Positions 30,970 through 40,274 of a DNA stretch of 64,000 nt are shown here, one piece after another. Source of the DNA: Leptospira sp. (GTDB taxonomy: Bacteria; Spirochaetota; Leptospiria; Leptospirales; Leptospiraceae); contig PEQN01000015.1 of assembly GCA_002786225.1 (NCBI GenBank), forward strand, positions 1 to 64,000, in the 5' to 3' direction. The position numbers and the translations under genes are program-made. The notes under the pieces were generated by a model. The model worked only from the letters and a program-made list of their open reading frames with translations, did no database searches and was not told where the DNA came from. Position 1 is the first letter of the stretch; each line of letters begins with the position of its first letter.

Positions 30970-33030
30970 TTAACTTTTTGTAACCTTTACACGCTCAGCA
31001 GTAACGACCTCTGGCAACATTTTTAGATTGTCAATTATTTCTTTCAATTGATCAAGATGATCCACTTCTATCATAAACTTTGCAATTAGATGTCCTGTTC
31101 CTATGGATGAGGCTCCCGCTTCAATAATATTGGTCTGAGTTCCGGATATTGTTTCAACCATAGATAAGTAGATACCTTGTACATCTCTCGCCTTTACTTC
31201 TATTTGAACTGGGACAGGGTCAGTTGTTCCATCCCATCTTACAGGAATCACTTTCATCTTATCCATTTGAGAATTAGCCGTTGGGCAATTCTTTTTGTGA
31301 ACGCTCACTCCTCTCCCTCTTGTAATAAAGCCGATAATTTCATCCCCTGGTAGTGGAGAGCAACAAGATGCACGCCTAACTAAGATGTCCTTAATTCCAG
31401 CAACAATGATACTTGCTTCTTTTGGATTCAGTTTGTCTGCTTTAGAAAGCGGTCGTTTTCTATTCTTTTTCTGAATTTCGTGAATAACCTTTTCTGCGGC
31501 TGGTGAATCCTCAACCTCAGCTGCTATTCTTCCCTCTGATTCCTCTTGTATCTTTCTAAAATACTGCCTTAGCTTCTGTCTTGCTGAGGCTGTTTTAACT
31601 ATTCTCAACCAGATGGGTGAAGGTTTAGATTTCTTATCTGTTTGGATTTCTACCTGATCACCTGACTTAAGTTCCGTACGAAGTGGAACCATACGACCAT
31701 TTACTTTTGCACCCCTAGCATGGATTCCAATATCTGTGTGAATTCGAAAGGCATAATCAAGTACGGTCGCACCCTTGCCTATTTCAACAATTTCACCTTT
31801 GGGGGTAAAAACAAAAACCTCATCCTCATGAAGATCAAATTTTAGATCTTCTAAGAATTCTTTGGAATCAAGACTTGAGTCTTGCCATGTGTTCAATATT
31901 TCTAGCCATTTAAGCCTAAATGGATTTTCTTTAATGATCTCATCTTGCATACCAGATGCTAAATTTAATTTAACACCCGTTCCTTCCTTATAGGCCCAAT
32001 GTGCAGCAACACCATCCTCAGCAATACGATTCATATCCTTGGTTCGAATCTGTACTTCTAGTGGCTTACCATCAGGCCCGATAACAGTTGTATGAAGAGA
32101 TTGATAAAAATTAGTCTTAGGTGTTGCAATATAATCTTTAAACCTACCAGGAATGGGAGGCCAAAGAGTGTGCACTATACCCAAAACCCCATAGCAATCC
32201 TTGATCTCACTTGTGATGATTCGAATTGCTCGTAAGTCAAAAATTTCTTCTATTGACTTATCCTTGGTTGTCATCTTTTTAAAAATTGAGTAAAAATGTT
32301 TCGCTCTTCCTTCCACTTTCGCATCTATATGTATTTCAGAAAGCCTCTGTTTGAGTATGATTTTCAGTTTATCAATGTATTCTTCTCTTTCTGATTTTTT
32401 AAGCGATACACTTTCTTTAATCGTCTTAAATTCTTTAGGGTTTACTATTTGAAAGGCAAGATCTTCTAATTCTACTTTAACATTGTACATACCAAGTCTA
32501 CCCGCAATCGGAGCATACAAAGCAAGGGCTTCATTGGCAATTCTCTGTCCTTTCTCAGGCGGTTGAAATTTCAGAGTACGCATATTGTGGGTCTTGTCGG
32601 CAAGTTTAATTAAAATGACTCTTGCATCTTGAATAGTTGCAACAAGCATCTTTCGAATATTTTCTGCTGCCTCTGTCTCTTTTGATTGGGATTTAAGTTC
32701 AGAAATTTTAGTCACACCTTCAACAAGGTTAGCTATTTCAGTACCAAAATCTCTTACCATATCCTGCTTGGTATAAACTGTATCTTCAACAACATCATGA
32801 AGAAGTCCAGCAGCTATCACACTTTCATCTAATCCTAGTTCTTCGAGAATACCTGCGACATTGAGTGGATGAATGATATAAGGCTCGCCAGAAAGTCTCT
32901 TCTGACCTTCATGCATTGTCTCAGAAATTGTATATGCTTTTTCGATTAATTTCAGAGCAGCTTCGCCAAGACGGCCCTGGACACGATCAAATAATTCTTC
33001 TTTGGTGATATTTTTTTGTCTAAGACCCAT
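30970..33030 (-). CDS. rel: Bifunctional (p)ppGpp synthetase/hydrolase, RelA/SpoT family
   Basis: A 686-residue RSH enzyme controlling the stringent response. It has an N-terminal HD hydrolase (HPLNVAGIL, then HDVVED at 78-83, all catalytic positions kept), a RelA/SpoT synthetase domain with RFKD at 296-299 in PGRFKDYIATPKTNFYQSLHT, a TGS domain (about 395-460, VFTPKGEIVEIGKGATVLDY) and a C-terminal ACT domain. The RxKD rather than ExDD form marks bifunctional enzymes, so this is likely to both make and degrade (p)ppGpp. It starts 2 bases after the nadC stop and is probably co-translated with it. Confidence 0.96.
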   Translation of the reverse strand: MGLRQKNITKEELFDRVQGRLGEAALKLIEKAYTISETMHEGQKRLSGEPYIIHPLNVAGILEELGLDESVIAAGLLHDVVEDTVYTKQDMVRDFGTEIANLVEGVTKISELKSQSKETEAAENIRKMLVATIQDARVILIKLADKTHNMRTLKFQPPEKGQRIANEALALYAPIAGRLGMYNVKVELEDLAFQIVNPKEFKTIKESVSLKKSEREEYIDKLKIILKQRLSEIHIDAKVEGRAKHFYSIFKKMTTKDKSIEEIFDLRAIRIITSEIKDCYGVLGIVHTLWPPIPGRFKDYIATPKTNFYQSLHTTVIGPDGKPLEVQIRTKDMNRIAEDGVAAHWAYKEGTGVKLNLASGMQDEIIKENPFRLKWLEILNTWQDSSLDSKEFLEDLKFDLHEDEVFVFTPKGEIVEIGKGATVLDYAFRIHTDIGIHARGAKVNGRMVPLRTELKSGDQVEIQTDKKSKPSPIWLRIVKTASARQKLRQYFRKIQEESEGRIAAEVEDSPAAEKVIHEIQKKNRKRPLSKADKLNPKEASIIVAGIKDILVRRASCCSPLPGDEIIGFITRGRGVSVHKKNCPTANSQMDKMKVIPVRWDGTTDPVPVQIEVKARDVQGIYLSMVETISGTQTNIIEAGASSIGTGHLIAKFMIEVDHLDQLKEIIDNLKMLPEVVTAERVKVTKS

Positions 33031-33032
33031 AA

Positions 33033-33917
33033 TTAATATACCATATCTAATCCAATATCTAAAAATCTAGTTGTATGAGTCAGATAACCCATGCTAACTC
33101 CTATTCCACCTATTTCTGATAATGCATTTAATTTATCTGGTGTTATATTGCCTGAGGCTTCGATTAATATAGACTTAGGATCTGAAGAAGATCGAATCAA
33201 TGAAACCGCTTTAGCAGTATCTTCCAAAGTAAAGTTATCTAAAAGAATAACATCTGGTGAATTAGCAATTGCCTCTTGCAATTGATCCAATCTATCAATT
33301 TCGATCTCAATTTTTAGAGCTGGATGAGCTTGCCGAATAGATTGCACAGCTTTGGTGATGGAGCCTATTGCTTCTATGTGGTTGTCCTTGATCATTGCCA
33401 TATCGGAGAGATGGATTCTGTGATTCCAAGCACCACCTGTATGAACTGCATACTTAGCAAGCTTACGATAGGCTGGGAGGGTTTTTCTTGTATCTAATAT
33501 TTTTAAATTGGGGTATCTATGAACTAAAAGGGAGGTTGCAGAAGCTATACCTGAGAGATACTGAAGAAGGTTCAAAAGTATCCTTTCTATACGAAATAAA
33601 ATCTGAGTATTTCCTTCCAAATCAGCAATGATAGTTCCTGGCTTGAGTTCTGCTCCATCTTCCAGGTGGATATGAAATCGAATTTGATTGGGAAATTTGC
33701 GGGATAGGGCAGCTATGACACCAATGCCACAGAGAACACCAGACTCTCTAGCTTTCAAAATCGCCTTACTTTTATGGTTGAGTGGAAAAATAGATTCCGA
33801 TGTCACATCTCCTTTAGGAGCATCCTCATCTAAAGCAAGATTGAGAATAACCTCAAAATCCTCTTGCCCTAAAATAGAAATAGGGGTCGTATAACCCCTA
33901 CTTTCATCAAAAACCAT
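33033..33917 (-). CDS. nadC: Nicotinate-nucleotide pyrophosphorylase (carboxylating)
   Basis: A 294-residue quinolinate phosphoribosyltransferase, turning quinolinate and PRPP into nicotinate mononucleotide, CO2 and pyrophosphate for NAD synthesis. Characteristic segments are DVTSESIFPLNHKSKAILKA, ILLNLLQYLSGIAS, TRKTLPAYRKLAKYAVHTGG, HRIHLSDMAMIKDNHI and EASGNITPDKLNALSEIGG, covering the quinolinate- and PRPP-binding arginines, lysines and histidines. Length is normal. It is preceded 19 bases upstream by a LysM lipoprotein gene and followed after 2 bases by rel. This fixed pair may link NAD supply to growth control, which is inference from order alone. Confidence 0.96.
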   Translation of the reverse strand: MVFDESRGYTTPISILGQEDFEVILNLALDEDAPKGDVTSESIFPLNHKSKAILKARESGVLCGIGVIAALSRKFPNQIRFHIHLEDGAELKPGTIIADLEGNTQILFRIERILLNLLQYLSGIASATSLLVHRYPNLKILDTRKTLPAYRKLAKYAVHTGGAWNHRIHLSDMAMIKDNHIEAIGSITKAVQSIRQAHPALKIEIEIDRLDQLQEAIANSPDVILLDNFTLEDTAKAVSLIRSSSDPKSILIEASGNITPDKLNALSEIGGIGVSMGYLTHTTRFLDIGLDMVY

Positions 33918-33936
33918 AGATTGAATGTATTTCCTT

Positions 33937-35502
33937 CTATTCCTCTATTGGTTCTTCTTCTAAAATTTCATCCTCAGTACCAGTCTTTGTTGAATCCTCG
34001 TCAGGACCATTGACTGGCTTACCGACTTGTTCTTTTTTATCCATAGTGCCGGACTCTTCTGAGTTCTGAGAGTCTTCATCAGGACTTGGCGTTTCCATTG
34101 ATTCATTTGCATCTTTCTTAAAAGGAGATCCTATTGGACCTGATTTTGGCGGAATGTAAAGAACTTGGTTTGGATAGATAAGGTTTTTGTTTTTAATTTT
34201 TGACTTGTTTGCTTCATAGATTCTAGGCCATAGCTTTGGATTTCCATAATTGGATTTATCCTTAGCAATTCTCCACAAACAATCCTCTGGATCTTGTTTA
34301 CGAACTTTGTATTTGGACCAACCAGCAGCTAACTGTGAATCATTGGAAGTGGTAGAGCTGGTTTTAGTATTTGATTTACTTGAAATATTACTATCGCCTT
34401 GGCTTTTCGTAGATCTCTTAGCAAGAGATTGAGGAGTCAGCTTTGCAGTCTGCTCTATAACGATCTCACCCAAACGAATTGCTTCTTCCGATTGGCGAAT
34501 GGAGTCTTCGTATTTCTCTTGAGAATAAAGATTACCTGCTGAGGCTAGAGACTCATTGGCTGCACCCAAATTTTCTCTAGAATTTTCATAAGCTTTCTTG
34601 GAAGACTCATTTGATTTTAGAGAATCTTCTTTAATTTCTTCAAATCTAGCATTCGCGTCCTCAACTACTTCCGTAGCAGTCATGTTTCTTTCTCTTGCAT
34701 AGTTTTGAATAGATTCGGAGAGTAAAATTCGACTTTGGGTCTTGGATGCTTCAATTCTTTCGTAAGCTGATTTTAAGTTCCCGTTGTCAATATCGGAGTA
34801 GGCTTGGGCTAGATTATCTCTTTCTTTTTGGGTCTTAGCATTGGGTCCACCCAGGTAGCTATCTACAGTATTTAAGTCTTCTTCAACATACCGCCCACTT
34901 TGCTTTAACTCTGATTTGCTGCTAATAGCAATTTCCTTTGCCTGGGTTGCTGTCTTCTTGGACTCAGAAAATTTCTTATAAGCTGCTTCATAATCATTGA
35001 ATGCGTTCTGTCTGTACTCAGATTTCTTAAGGTCGTCCTTTTCTAATATAGAATCACTGAGATTTTTGTCAGCAGTCTCCAAGGCAGAATCACCTTCCTT
35101 TCGCAGTTGGATGGCACGATCAAACTGCTCTGGGGCTAAACCTGTTGCAAAGGAAGCATCAGCAGCATCAATTTCTTTCGTTGCTTCGTCTCTCGTTCTT
35201 GCTGCCAGTTTAGGTAGGGTCTTTTCAAGAGCATCGTTGGCTTTGGATGTAGCATATTCGGAATTCGTCTTGGCTTCTTTAGAATTTTCATTTGCCGCTT
35301 CTTCATGAGCTTTGAATAATGATTTTTTAGCTTCAGCAAGCTCTTCGGGTGCAAATTCTTGTGCCTGCAAATTCTCAGCTCGTGCAATTTGTCCGCGAGC
35401 ATTTGCCATCTCTTGGATAGGCAACTCACTCTTACAAGCTACTAAAGTAGCAAGAACCAATAAAGAAACCACCAAACTGAAAGTTTTGTTATTTTTTTTC
35501 AT
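33937..35502 (-). CDS. LysM-domain lipoprotein with long alpha-helical region
   Basis: A 521-residue lipoprotein. ATG 35502 has GGAG nine bases upstream and gives a clear signal ending LATLVAC (Cys23); the upstream TTG at 35520 is not needed. Residues about 28-350 are Ala/Glu/Lys-rich and helical, with repeating AxxEL/AxxEA patterns, like the DUF4398 coiled regions of spirochaete lipoproteins. A low-complexity Ser/Thr linker leads to a LysM domain (about 385-440, YKVRKQDPEDCLWRIAKD to NLIYPNQVLYIPP). An acidic, disordered tail follows. LysM implies peptidoglycan binding, so the protein probably bridges outer membrane and cell wall. It lies between the STAS and nadC genes. Confidence 0.87.
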   Translation of the reverse strand: MKKNNKTFSLVVSLLVLATLVACKSELPIQEMANARGQIARAENLQAQEFAPEELAEAKKSLFKAHEEAANENSKEAKTNSEYATSKANDALEKTLPKLAARTRDEATKEIDAADASFATGLAPEQFDRAIQLRKEGDSALETADKNLSDSILEKDDLKKSEYRQNAFNDYEAAYKKFSESKKTATQAKEIAISSKSELKQSGRYVEEDLNTVDSYLGGPNAKTQKERDNLAQAYSDIDNGNLKSAYERIEASKTQSRILLSESIQNYARERNMTATEVVEDANARFEEIKEDSLKSNESSKKAYENSRENLGAANESLASAGNLYSQEKYEDSIRQSEEAIRLGEIVIEQTAKLTPQSLAKRSTKSQGDSNISSKSNTKTSSTTSNDSQLAAGWSKYKVRKQDPEDCLWRIAKDKSNYGNPKLWPRIYEANKSKIKNKNLIYPNQVLYIPPKSGPIGSPFKKDANESMETPSPDEDSQNSEESGTMDKKEQVGKPVNGPDEDSTKTGTEDEILEEEPIEE

Positions 35503-35556
35503 AGAAACTGACTCCAACAAACCCCCAGAGGATGGGGGTGGTATAAGAAATGTTAT

Positions 35557-35892
35557 TTATTTGAATGCAGAAACTGCATCATCTTCATTATCAAAAATTT
35601 CAAAGAAAGAAGTAAGTTTTGTTAGCTCAAATACTTTTCGAACAGAACCAGAAACATTAATAATCTTCAATCCACCTTGGTATTTCTTCAAATTGGATAA
35701 GCTGGAAATAAGAGCCCCAATACCCGATGAATCAATATAAGAAACTTTTTCTAGATTGATAATAATACAATATTTTTGTTCTTCGATTAGCTTGGCTATT
35801 ACGTCCTTAATTTCGGGAGCGTTATAAAGGTCTATTTCCCCGTTAATGTCTAGGAGGATGATATTGTTTTTTTCCCTTCTGGTTATCTCCAT
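35557..35892 (-). CDS. STAS-domain anti-sigma factor antagonist (SpoIIAA/RsbV-like)
   Basis: A 111-residue single STAS domain. It starts ITRREKNNIILLDINGEIDL and carries the conserved phosphorylation loop SYIDSSGIGAL with Ser56 as the expected regulatory serine. In known systems a GHKL serine kinase phosphorylates this site, and the unphosphorylated form captures an anti-sigma factor. Leptospires have several such proteins and the partner cannot be named. The GHKL-HDOD protein encoded about 5 kb downstream in the same orientation is one candidate kinase. The next gene starts 54 bases on. Confidence 0.92.
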   Translation of the reverse strand: MEITRREKNNIILLDINGEIDLYNAPEIKDVIAKLIEEQKYCIIINLEKVSYIDSSGIGALISSLSNLKKYQGGLKIINVSGSVRKVFELTKLTSFFEIFDNEDDAVSAFK

Positions 35893-35979
35893 GCGTCTTT
35901 AGAAACTCCTATGTGAATAAATGATATGCTAAGCCTATCCCAAACAATTAGAATCAGGAAAGGAATTATCGTCAACGAT

Positions 35980-37095
35980 TTAATTGGAAGAATTGTATAA
36001 ATTTTTCCATTCTGTGGAAAATTCAAGGAATTCGCCTGTATTGATGGAATTTCGTATCATTTCCATAAAATCTTTCATAAATTGAAGGTTATGAAATGTG
36101 GAAAGTTGTAAGGCTAAAATTTCCTTTGCCTTATGTAAATGTCTTAGGTACCCAAGACTGTAATTCTGGCAAACCTTGCAAGTGCAATGCTCATCAATCT
36201 TCGCATCTGAGAATTTAAACTTTTCATTCCGTAAATTCAATTTACCTTTTCTTGTAAATACTTGGGCATTTCTTGCATTTCTCGTAGGAAGAACGCAATC
36301 GAACATATCAATTCCATTGCGTACACCATCTAGTATATCTGGAACAGTCCCAACTCCCATAAGATAATGTGGGCGCAAAGGATCCATAAAAGGTGCAAGA
36401 CTCTCAATGACCTTAATAAACCATTCACGAGGTTCACCAACCGATAAACCACCAATTGCAATACCTGAAAAAGGAAGAGATTGGATCTTTTCTAAAGAAA
36501 ATTTTCTAGAATCTAAATCAAAGGCTCCTTGTGAAATTCCAAATAACTTGGATGAGTATTCTTTCTCTTGCCAATGCTTTACGGAATCCTCTGCCCATCT
36601 GTGGGTTCTATCTAAAGATTCTTTGATACGTTTTGAATTGCTATCAAAAGGCGCACAGTCATCTAAGACCATCCATATATCAGAGCCTATAGAATTTTGG
36701 ATATCAAGAACTTTGGCAGGAGTGAAGGTATGATGGGAACCATCTATATGAGATTGAAACTTCACACCATCGTGAAAGAATTTAAAAAGACTTGCTAATG
36801 AAAAGACTTGGTATCCTCCGCTATCAGTTAACATCGCTTTGGGATACCCCATCATCTTTTTTATTCCACCAAAGTGGTCCAAGACCTCTGTACCGGGTCT
36901 GAGATAAAGATGGTAGGTATTAGAAAGTATTAGTTGGTAACCTAACTCAGATATGTCCTCTGTAGATAAAGCCTTGATGGTTCCTTGAGTTCCCACAGGC
37001 ATGAAGATGGGAGTCTCAATTGTTTGACCAGCAACTTCTAAGGTTCCAGTTCTAGCATAACCAGAGCTGATACGGTTCTTTTCTTTGAAAATCAC
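35980..37095 (-). CDS. tgt: Queuine tRNA-ribosyltransferase (tRNA-guanine transglycosylase)
   Basis: A 371-residue enzyme that swaps guanine-34 in GUN tRNAs for the queuosine precursor preQ1. It has the acid/base aspartate in [13 protein letters not shown], the nucleophile region [16 protein letters not shown] and the structural zinc site [20 protein letters not shown] with a late histidine in LSTFHNLQ. Length is that of bacterial TGT. The start is GTG 37095, which overlaps the fur stop (GTGA), so translation is probably coupled to fur. The GTG was chosen because the residues that follow it match the family N-terminus. Confidence 0.96.
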   Translation of the reverse strand: MIFKEKNRISSGYARTGTLEVAGQTIETPIFMPVGTQGTIKALSTEDISELGYQLILSNTYHLYLRPGTEVLDHFGGIKKMMGYPKAMLTDSGGYQVFSLASLFKFFHDGVKFQSHIDGSHHTFTPAKVLDIQNSIGSDIWMVLDDCAPFDSNSKRIKESLDRTHRWAEDSVKHWQEKEYSSKLFGISQGAFDLDSRKFSLEKIQSLPFSGIAIGGLSVGEPREWFIKVIESLAPFMDPLRPHYLMGVGTVPDILDGVRNGIDMFDCVLPTRNARNAQVFTRKGKLNLRNEKFKFSDAKIDEHCTCKVCQNYSLGYLRHLHKAKEILALQLSTFHNLQFMKDFMEMIRNSINTGEFLEFSTEWKNLYNSSN

Positions 37096-37583
37096 TGAGA
37101 ATTTTTCTTATTGTATGTACAGGTAGGAGGATTGTCACAAATACCAAAGATATTCAAATCATGTCCAGTTATTGTAAAACCTTTTTCACGAGCTGCCTTT
37201 CTTTGCAGCTCTTCAATTTTCTCATCCATGAATTCAACAATTCTTCCACATTCTATGCAAATGATGTGATCGTGGTGCTCATGTCCTATGATGTGTTCGT
37301 AGTATTTGTAATCTTTGCCGAAATTATGCTCCTGCAATAGACCAGCCTCCACCATTATAGAAAGAATTCTGTAGATGGTTGCTTTGGAAATCTCATCTCT
37401 ACGATCTTTCAGTTCTTCTTGGAGAGATTCTGCTGTGAAATGGTTGTGAATGGAAAATATTTTCTCAGCAACAAGCATTCTCTGAGTGGTAATCTTGAGT
37501 CCCTTCTTCTTGAGATAATTGGAGAAGGTCGTCATCTCCATGGAGGTGTCTTCGTGGATTTCGTAAATGCTATCGTCAGCCAT
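37092..37583 (-). CDS. fur: Fur-family metalloregulator (ferric uptake regulator type)
   Basis: A 163-residue DNA-binding regulator. It has an N-terminal winged helix ([20 protein letters not shown] through [19 protein letters not shown]), then the metal-binding [18 protein letters not shown], with CxxC and a late Cys-x5-Cys (CDNPPTC) for structural zinc. The glutamate in GRIVEF, rather than the aspartate of PerR, favours a Fur-like iron sensor over a peroxide sensor. That is an inference, because leptospires carry several Fur-family paralogues. It overlaps tgt by 4 bases and follows the LptE-like gene by 17. Two Fur-box-like sequences lie 13 kb away in the heme locus and are plausible targets. 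Confidence 0.88.
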   Translation of the reverse strand: MADDSIYEIHEDTSMEMTTFSNYLKKKGLKITTQRMLVAEKIFSIHNHFTAESLQEELKDRRDEISKATIYRILSIMVEAGLLQEHNFGKDYKYYEHIIGHEHHDHIICIECGRIVEFMDEKIEELQRKAAREKGFTITGHDLNIFGICDNPPTCTYNKKNSQ

Positions 37584-37600
37584 ATTCTACTTCTTTTTTC

Positions 37601-38188
37601 TTATTCTTCAATATTCTTAGCAATCGAAAAATACCATGCTCTTTCTAATTCTTCAGCCATTTTCACAGCCATTACCCTTGCCATACGATCTTGTGCTTGG
37701 GCTTCAGACTCTCTATAACCTAATTGTCTAGAGAAGAATACTCTACCAGGAACCTCATCTCGCTCAAGATAGATTTTCTCTCCTGTATCAGCTCTTTGCA
37801 GTTCCATCCTGCATACAGAGAACATTTCTGAAGTAAGGTGCTGGTCGCCTGTATCCATTAAATCTCCCACCAATTGGTAGTGTATCACTTCACCGTACAC
37901 TCTGTAGGCTGCCTTGAATTTGTCTCTGGTCTGAATAAATCTTCCTCTGCGGTCAATTTCTGCCATTAAGTATTGAGTAATTCTTGTATGCAAGGCGGGA
38001 GCATAGCTTGCATTTCTTAGGTTTTGGATGTAGATAGTTCTTTGGCTATCTGGAATTGGCACCCCTTCAATTTTGGGTGGTCTTCCTGGCTCTCTTGTAA
38101 AATAGGAGCAATGCACCAAGGTTAGGCTTAGAAAAAAAACCAAAACTCCCTTAAAAAAAGACAGCTTTCTCATCCAAAAAAAATCCAT
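37601..38188 (-). CDS. LptE-like lipoprotein (LPS-assembly family)
   Basis: A 195-residue lipoprotein. ATG 38188 has a strong TAGGAGAGG eight bases upstream; the signal ends SLTLVHC (Cys27). The mature part has TIYIQNLRNASYAPALHTRI, YLMAEIDRRGRFIQT and YRVYGEVIHYQL, the pattern of LptE-type proteins (beta-strand, Asn-rich loop, helix, strand), which plug the LptD barrel that places LPS in the outer membrane. The assignment rests on this pattern only, and other secretin- or DUF4136-like lipoproteins look similar. It is the first gene of the leftward fur-tgt run and is divergent from the M23 gene, with 85 bases between them. Confidence 0.65.
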   Translation of the reverse strand: MDFFWMRKLSFFKGVLVFFLSLTLVHCSYFTREPGRPPKIEGVPIPDSQRTIYIQNLRNASYAPALHTRITQYLMAEIDRRGRFIQTRDKFKAAYRVYGEVIHYQLVGDLMDTGDQHLTSEMFSVCRMELQRADTGEKIYLERDEVPGRVFFSRQLGYRESEAQAQDRMARVMAVKMAEELERAWYFSIAKNIEE

Positions 38189-38273
38189 AAGACAAGCCTC
38201 TCCTATTGCTTGGCATTGTCAACTCGCTGAGGAAAGACTTGACCTTTTTTGAGCTGAGCTACCAATCAAACCA

Positions 38274-40040
38274 ATGGCACTCTTGCAAAATACTTATTCC
38301 TCTAAAATTTCACTTCTGCTATCCTTATTCTTACATTTCAGCACAGTAGCCGCCCAAGAAGTTCCCTATGAAGCCATCCGCAAAGAAGTTGCTTGGCCCT
38401 TGTCTTTTTACTCTCCTATCTCTGGGACCTTCTGTGAATATAGAAATTATAATATGCATATGGGGGCTGACTTCAAATCCTATGGTTTAAATGGACATCC
38501 CATTTTAGCAACTTACGATGGTTATATTGAACACATCTCTCAATCCAGAAAAGGCTACGGAGTCTCACTCAATATTCATTCTCCCTCCATAGGAATCAAA
38601 ACAAAATATGCCCACTTACATTCCTTTTTAGGTTCCGATGGAAGAGTAGAGTTACTCAGACAATCCATACTATTGTTGCTTGGAAAAGATGAATTCTACT
38701 TCAATTTACCATCGAATGCCTTCCCAGTTCAGAAAGCAGAGTGGATAGGTCTTACAGGGGAAAGTGGAACAGGGGTGCCACACCTTCATCTTGAATTCCG
38801 AGATGACAAGGGCTTCATCAATCCACTGTATTTTTCAGCCTACCAGCACAAAGATACTAGCTACCCAGAGATTCTGAAGTTAATTTGGGAAGATACGGCA
38901 AGGTCAAGTGCACTTGAAATCATTCCAATCAAGGAAAAAGAGGGAAGATACAAATTGAAGGAACCCTTGCTTGCTCGTGGGAAAATTCGTATTAAACTTG
39001 GTGGCTATGACTATATTCGATCGCGAAATAAAAACAATGTTTTTGCCTTTGGTCTTAAGCAAGAGGGATATGGAAATGAAGATATATCTTTATATAGAAA
39101 TCAATTTCTTTTTGTGCCCTACTCTCAATCCTCCAACCGCCAAGCCTTCTATGATACAAATCGTTCCTCACTTACACCGCCAGTTTATTATTATAACATA
39201 TATGACCTAGAACAAGATTTTAGCATAGACACTACAAAAATGCAGTTAGGTGATAAGAAAAATTTTATTGCCTACTTAGAAGATGCAAGCGGTAACCGTT
39301 CCGAATTAATCATTCCGCTTGAAATAGGTGAAATAATTGAACCAGCTATCCCCGAAAAACCTCCAGTTAAAACTGGTAGCATCTATATGACCACAGATAA
39401 ACAATTGCAATTAGACTTTCGTAAAAATGAAACCTATGGAAACGGCTTTCCAATACTAAGTAAAACAACTTGGGATGAGCAAAAGATTAAAATACCCAAG
39501 GGATTATCGCCTGTGAGTGAACCATATAAGATATCGGTCCAGAATTTCAATTGGAAGGGAGAGGTGGAGGGTTTGATTCGCACAAACAACAAGCCAACGG
39601 TAAAGGAAACCTTGTATTTCTATGACTCATCCATCCAAAGATTTTCATCCGTTTGGTCAAAAAGAACATCGGAAGGTTTTCAGTTTAAGACTGCTAAACT
39701 GGGAATCTTGGGAGTTCTAGCTGATGATTCCCCACCTTTTGTTTCCTATTCTTTTGCATTTTCAAAGAATATCAAATTACCCAAGGCATCCAATCCAAGA
39801 ATCATGGAACGAACCTATTATCTCGGTGATTCTGGCTCAGGTTATACTACAAATCCAGAGGTTTATTTGGATGGGGAAAAGTATCCTTTTATTTATGATT
39901 CAGACCGTAAAGCGATTCATATTTCCTTGGCAAAGAAAGCTTTTGAGAAAAAGAAATACCTACTTCTTGAAATCAAGCCAAAAGATTGGGCTGGTAATGT
40001 AGGTAAAACCTTCACAGAAATTCTTAAAGCGGAAGATTGA
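38274..40040 (+). CDS. M23-family (LytM-type) metallopeptidase-like protein
   Basis: A 588-residue exported protein with signal peptide ending about FSTVAAQ. Residues about 35-200 form a LytM/M23 domain: NYNMHMGADFKSYG supplies the first His and Asp zinc ligands, and GVPHLHLEFRDDKG supplies the HxH pair, so the active-site residues are present. M23 enzymes cut peptidoglycan cross-links or act as activators. The remaining 390 residues are beta-rich and unassigned, perhaps binding domains. The stop codon is followed immediately by a (GTTTTA)n repeat tract. It is transcribed divergently from the LptE-like gene. Confidence 0.85.
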   Translation: MALLQNTYSSKISLLLSLFLHFSTVAAQEVPYEAIRKEVAWPLSFYSPISGTFCEYRNYNMHMGADFKSYGLNGHPILATYDGYIEHISQSRKGYGVSLNIHSPSIGIKTKYAHLHSFLGSDGRVELLRQSILLLLGKDEFYFNLPSNAFPVQKAEWIGLTGESGTGVPHLHLEFRDDKGFINPLYFSAYQHKDTSYPEILKLIWEDTARSSALEIIPIKEKEGRYKLKEPLLARGKIRIKLGGYDYIRSRNKNNVFAFGLKQEGYGNEDISLYRNQFLFVPYSQSSNRQAFYDTNRSSLTPPVYYYNIYDLEQDFSIDTTKMQLGDKKNFIAYLEDASGNRSELIIPLEIGEIIEPAIPEKPPVKTGSIYMTTDKQLQLDFRKNETYGNGFPILSKTTWDEQKIKIPKGLSPVSEPYKISVQNFNWKGEVEGLIRTNNKPTVKETLYFYDSSIQRFSSVWSKRTSEGFQFKTAKLGILGVLADDSPPFVSYSFAFSKNIKLPKASNPRIMERTYYLGDSGSGYTTNPEVYLDGEKYPFIYDSDRKAIHISLAKKAFEKKKYLLLEIKPKDWAGNVGKTFTEILKAED

Positions 40041-40141
40041 GTTTTAGTTTTAGTTTTAGTTTTAGTTTTAGTTTTAGTTTTAGTTTTAGTTTTAGTTTTA
40101 GTTTTAGTTTTAATTTTAATTTTAGTTTTAGTTTTAGTTTA
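40041..40141. repeat. Hexanucleotide microsatellite (GTTTTA)16
   Basis: Sixteen uninterrupted 6-bp units start at the base after the M23 stop codon (40041-40136) and end in a partial unit. Fourteen units read GTTTTA and two (40113-40124) read ATTTTA. The tract lies in the spacer between two convergent genes, outside both coding regions, and upstream of the terminator hairpin at 40222. The unit length of 6 would keep reading frame, and the GTTTTA phase holds no stop. Copy number probably varies among strains. Confidence 0.97.
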
Positions 40142-40221
40142 CTGCAAGTGGAGTTTCTATCTGAGGCAATCCCTGCTACAATACATTAGGAAAGAGAACT
40201 CACAATGGTCTTCCTCCATAA

Positions 40222-40252
40222 AAAAAAGGCATCTTAAAAAGATGCCTTTTTT
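40222..40252. terminator. Bidirectional rho-independent terminator
   Basis: AAAAAAGGCATCTT at 40222-40235 pairs with AAGATGCCTTTTT at 40239-40252 around a three-base loop. The flanking A and T runs provide a U-tract in both directions, so it can end both the M23 and greA transcripts. Confidence 0.9.
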
Positions 40253-40274
40253 ATTTAACATTAGTTTGTTGGTT

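Noticed and set aside
33937..35502. Antisense reading frames of 60-140 codons opposite the LysM lipoprotein
   Set aside because: They arise from the Ala/Glu/Ser-rich repetitive codons of the real gene and have no domain or ribosome-binding site.
37092..37583. PerR (peroxide sensor) instead of Fur
   Set aside because: The position that is Asp in PerR is Glu here (GRIVEF), which favours Fur; not decisive without a structure or test.
40041..40141. CRISPR-like array
   Set aside because: The repeat is a continuous 6-bp unit without spacers, so it is a microsatellite.
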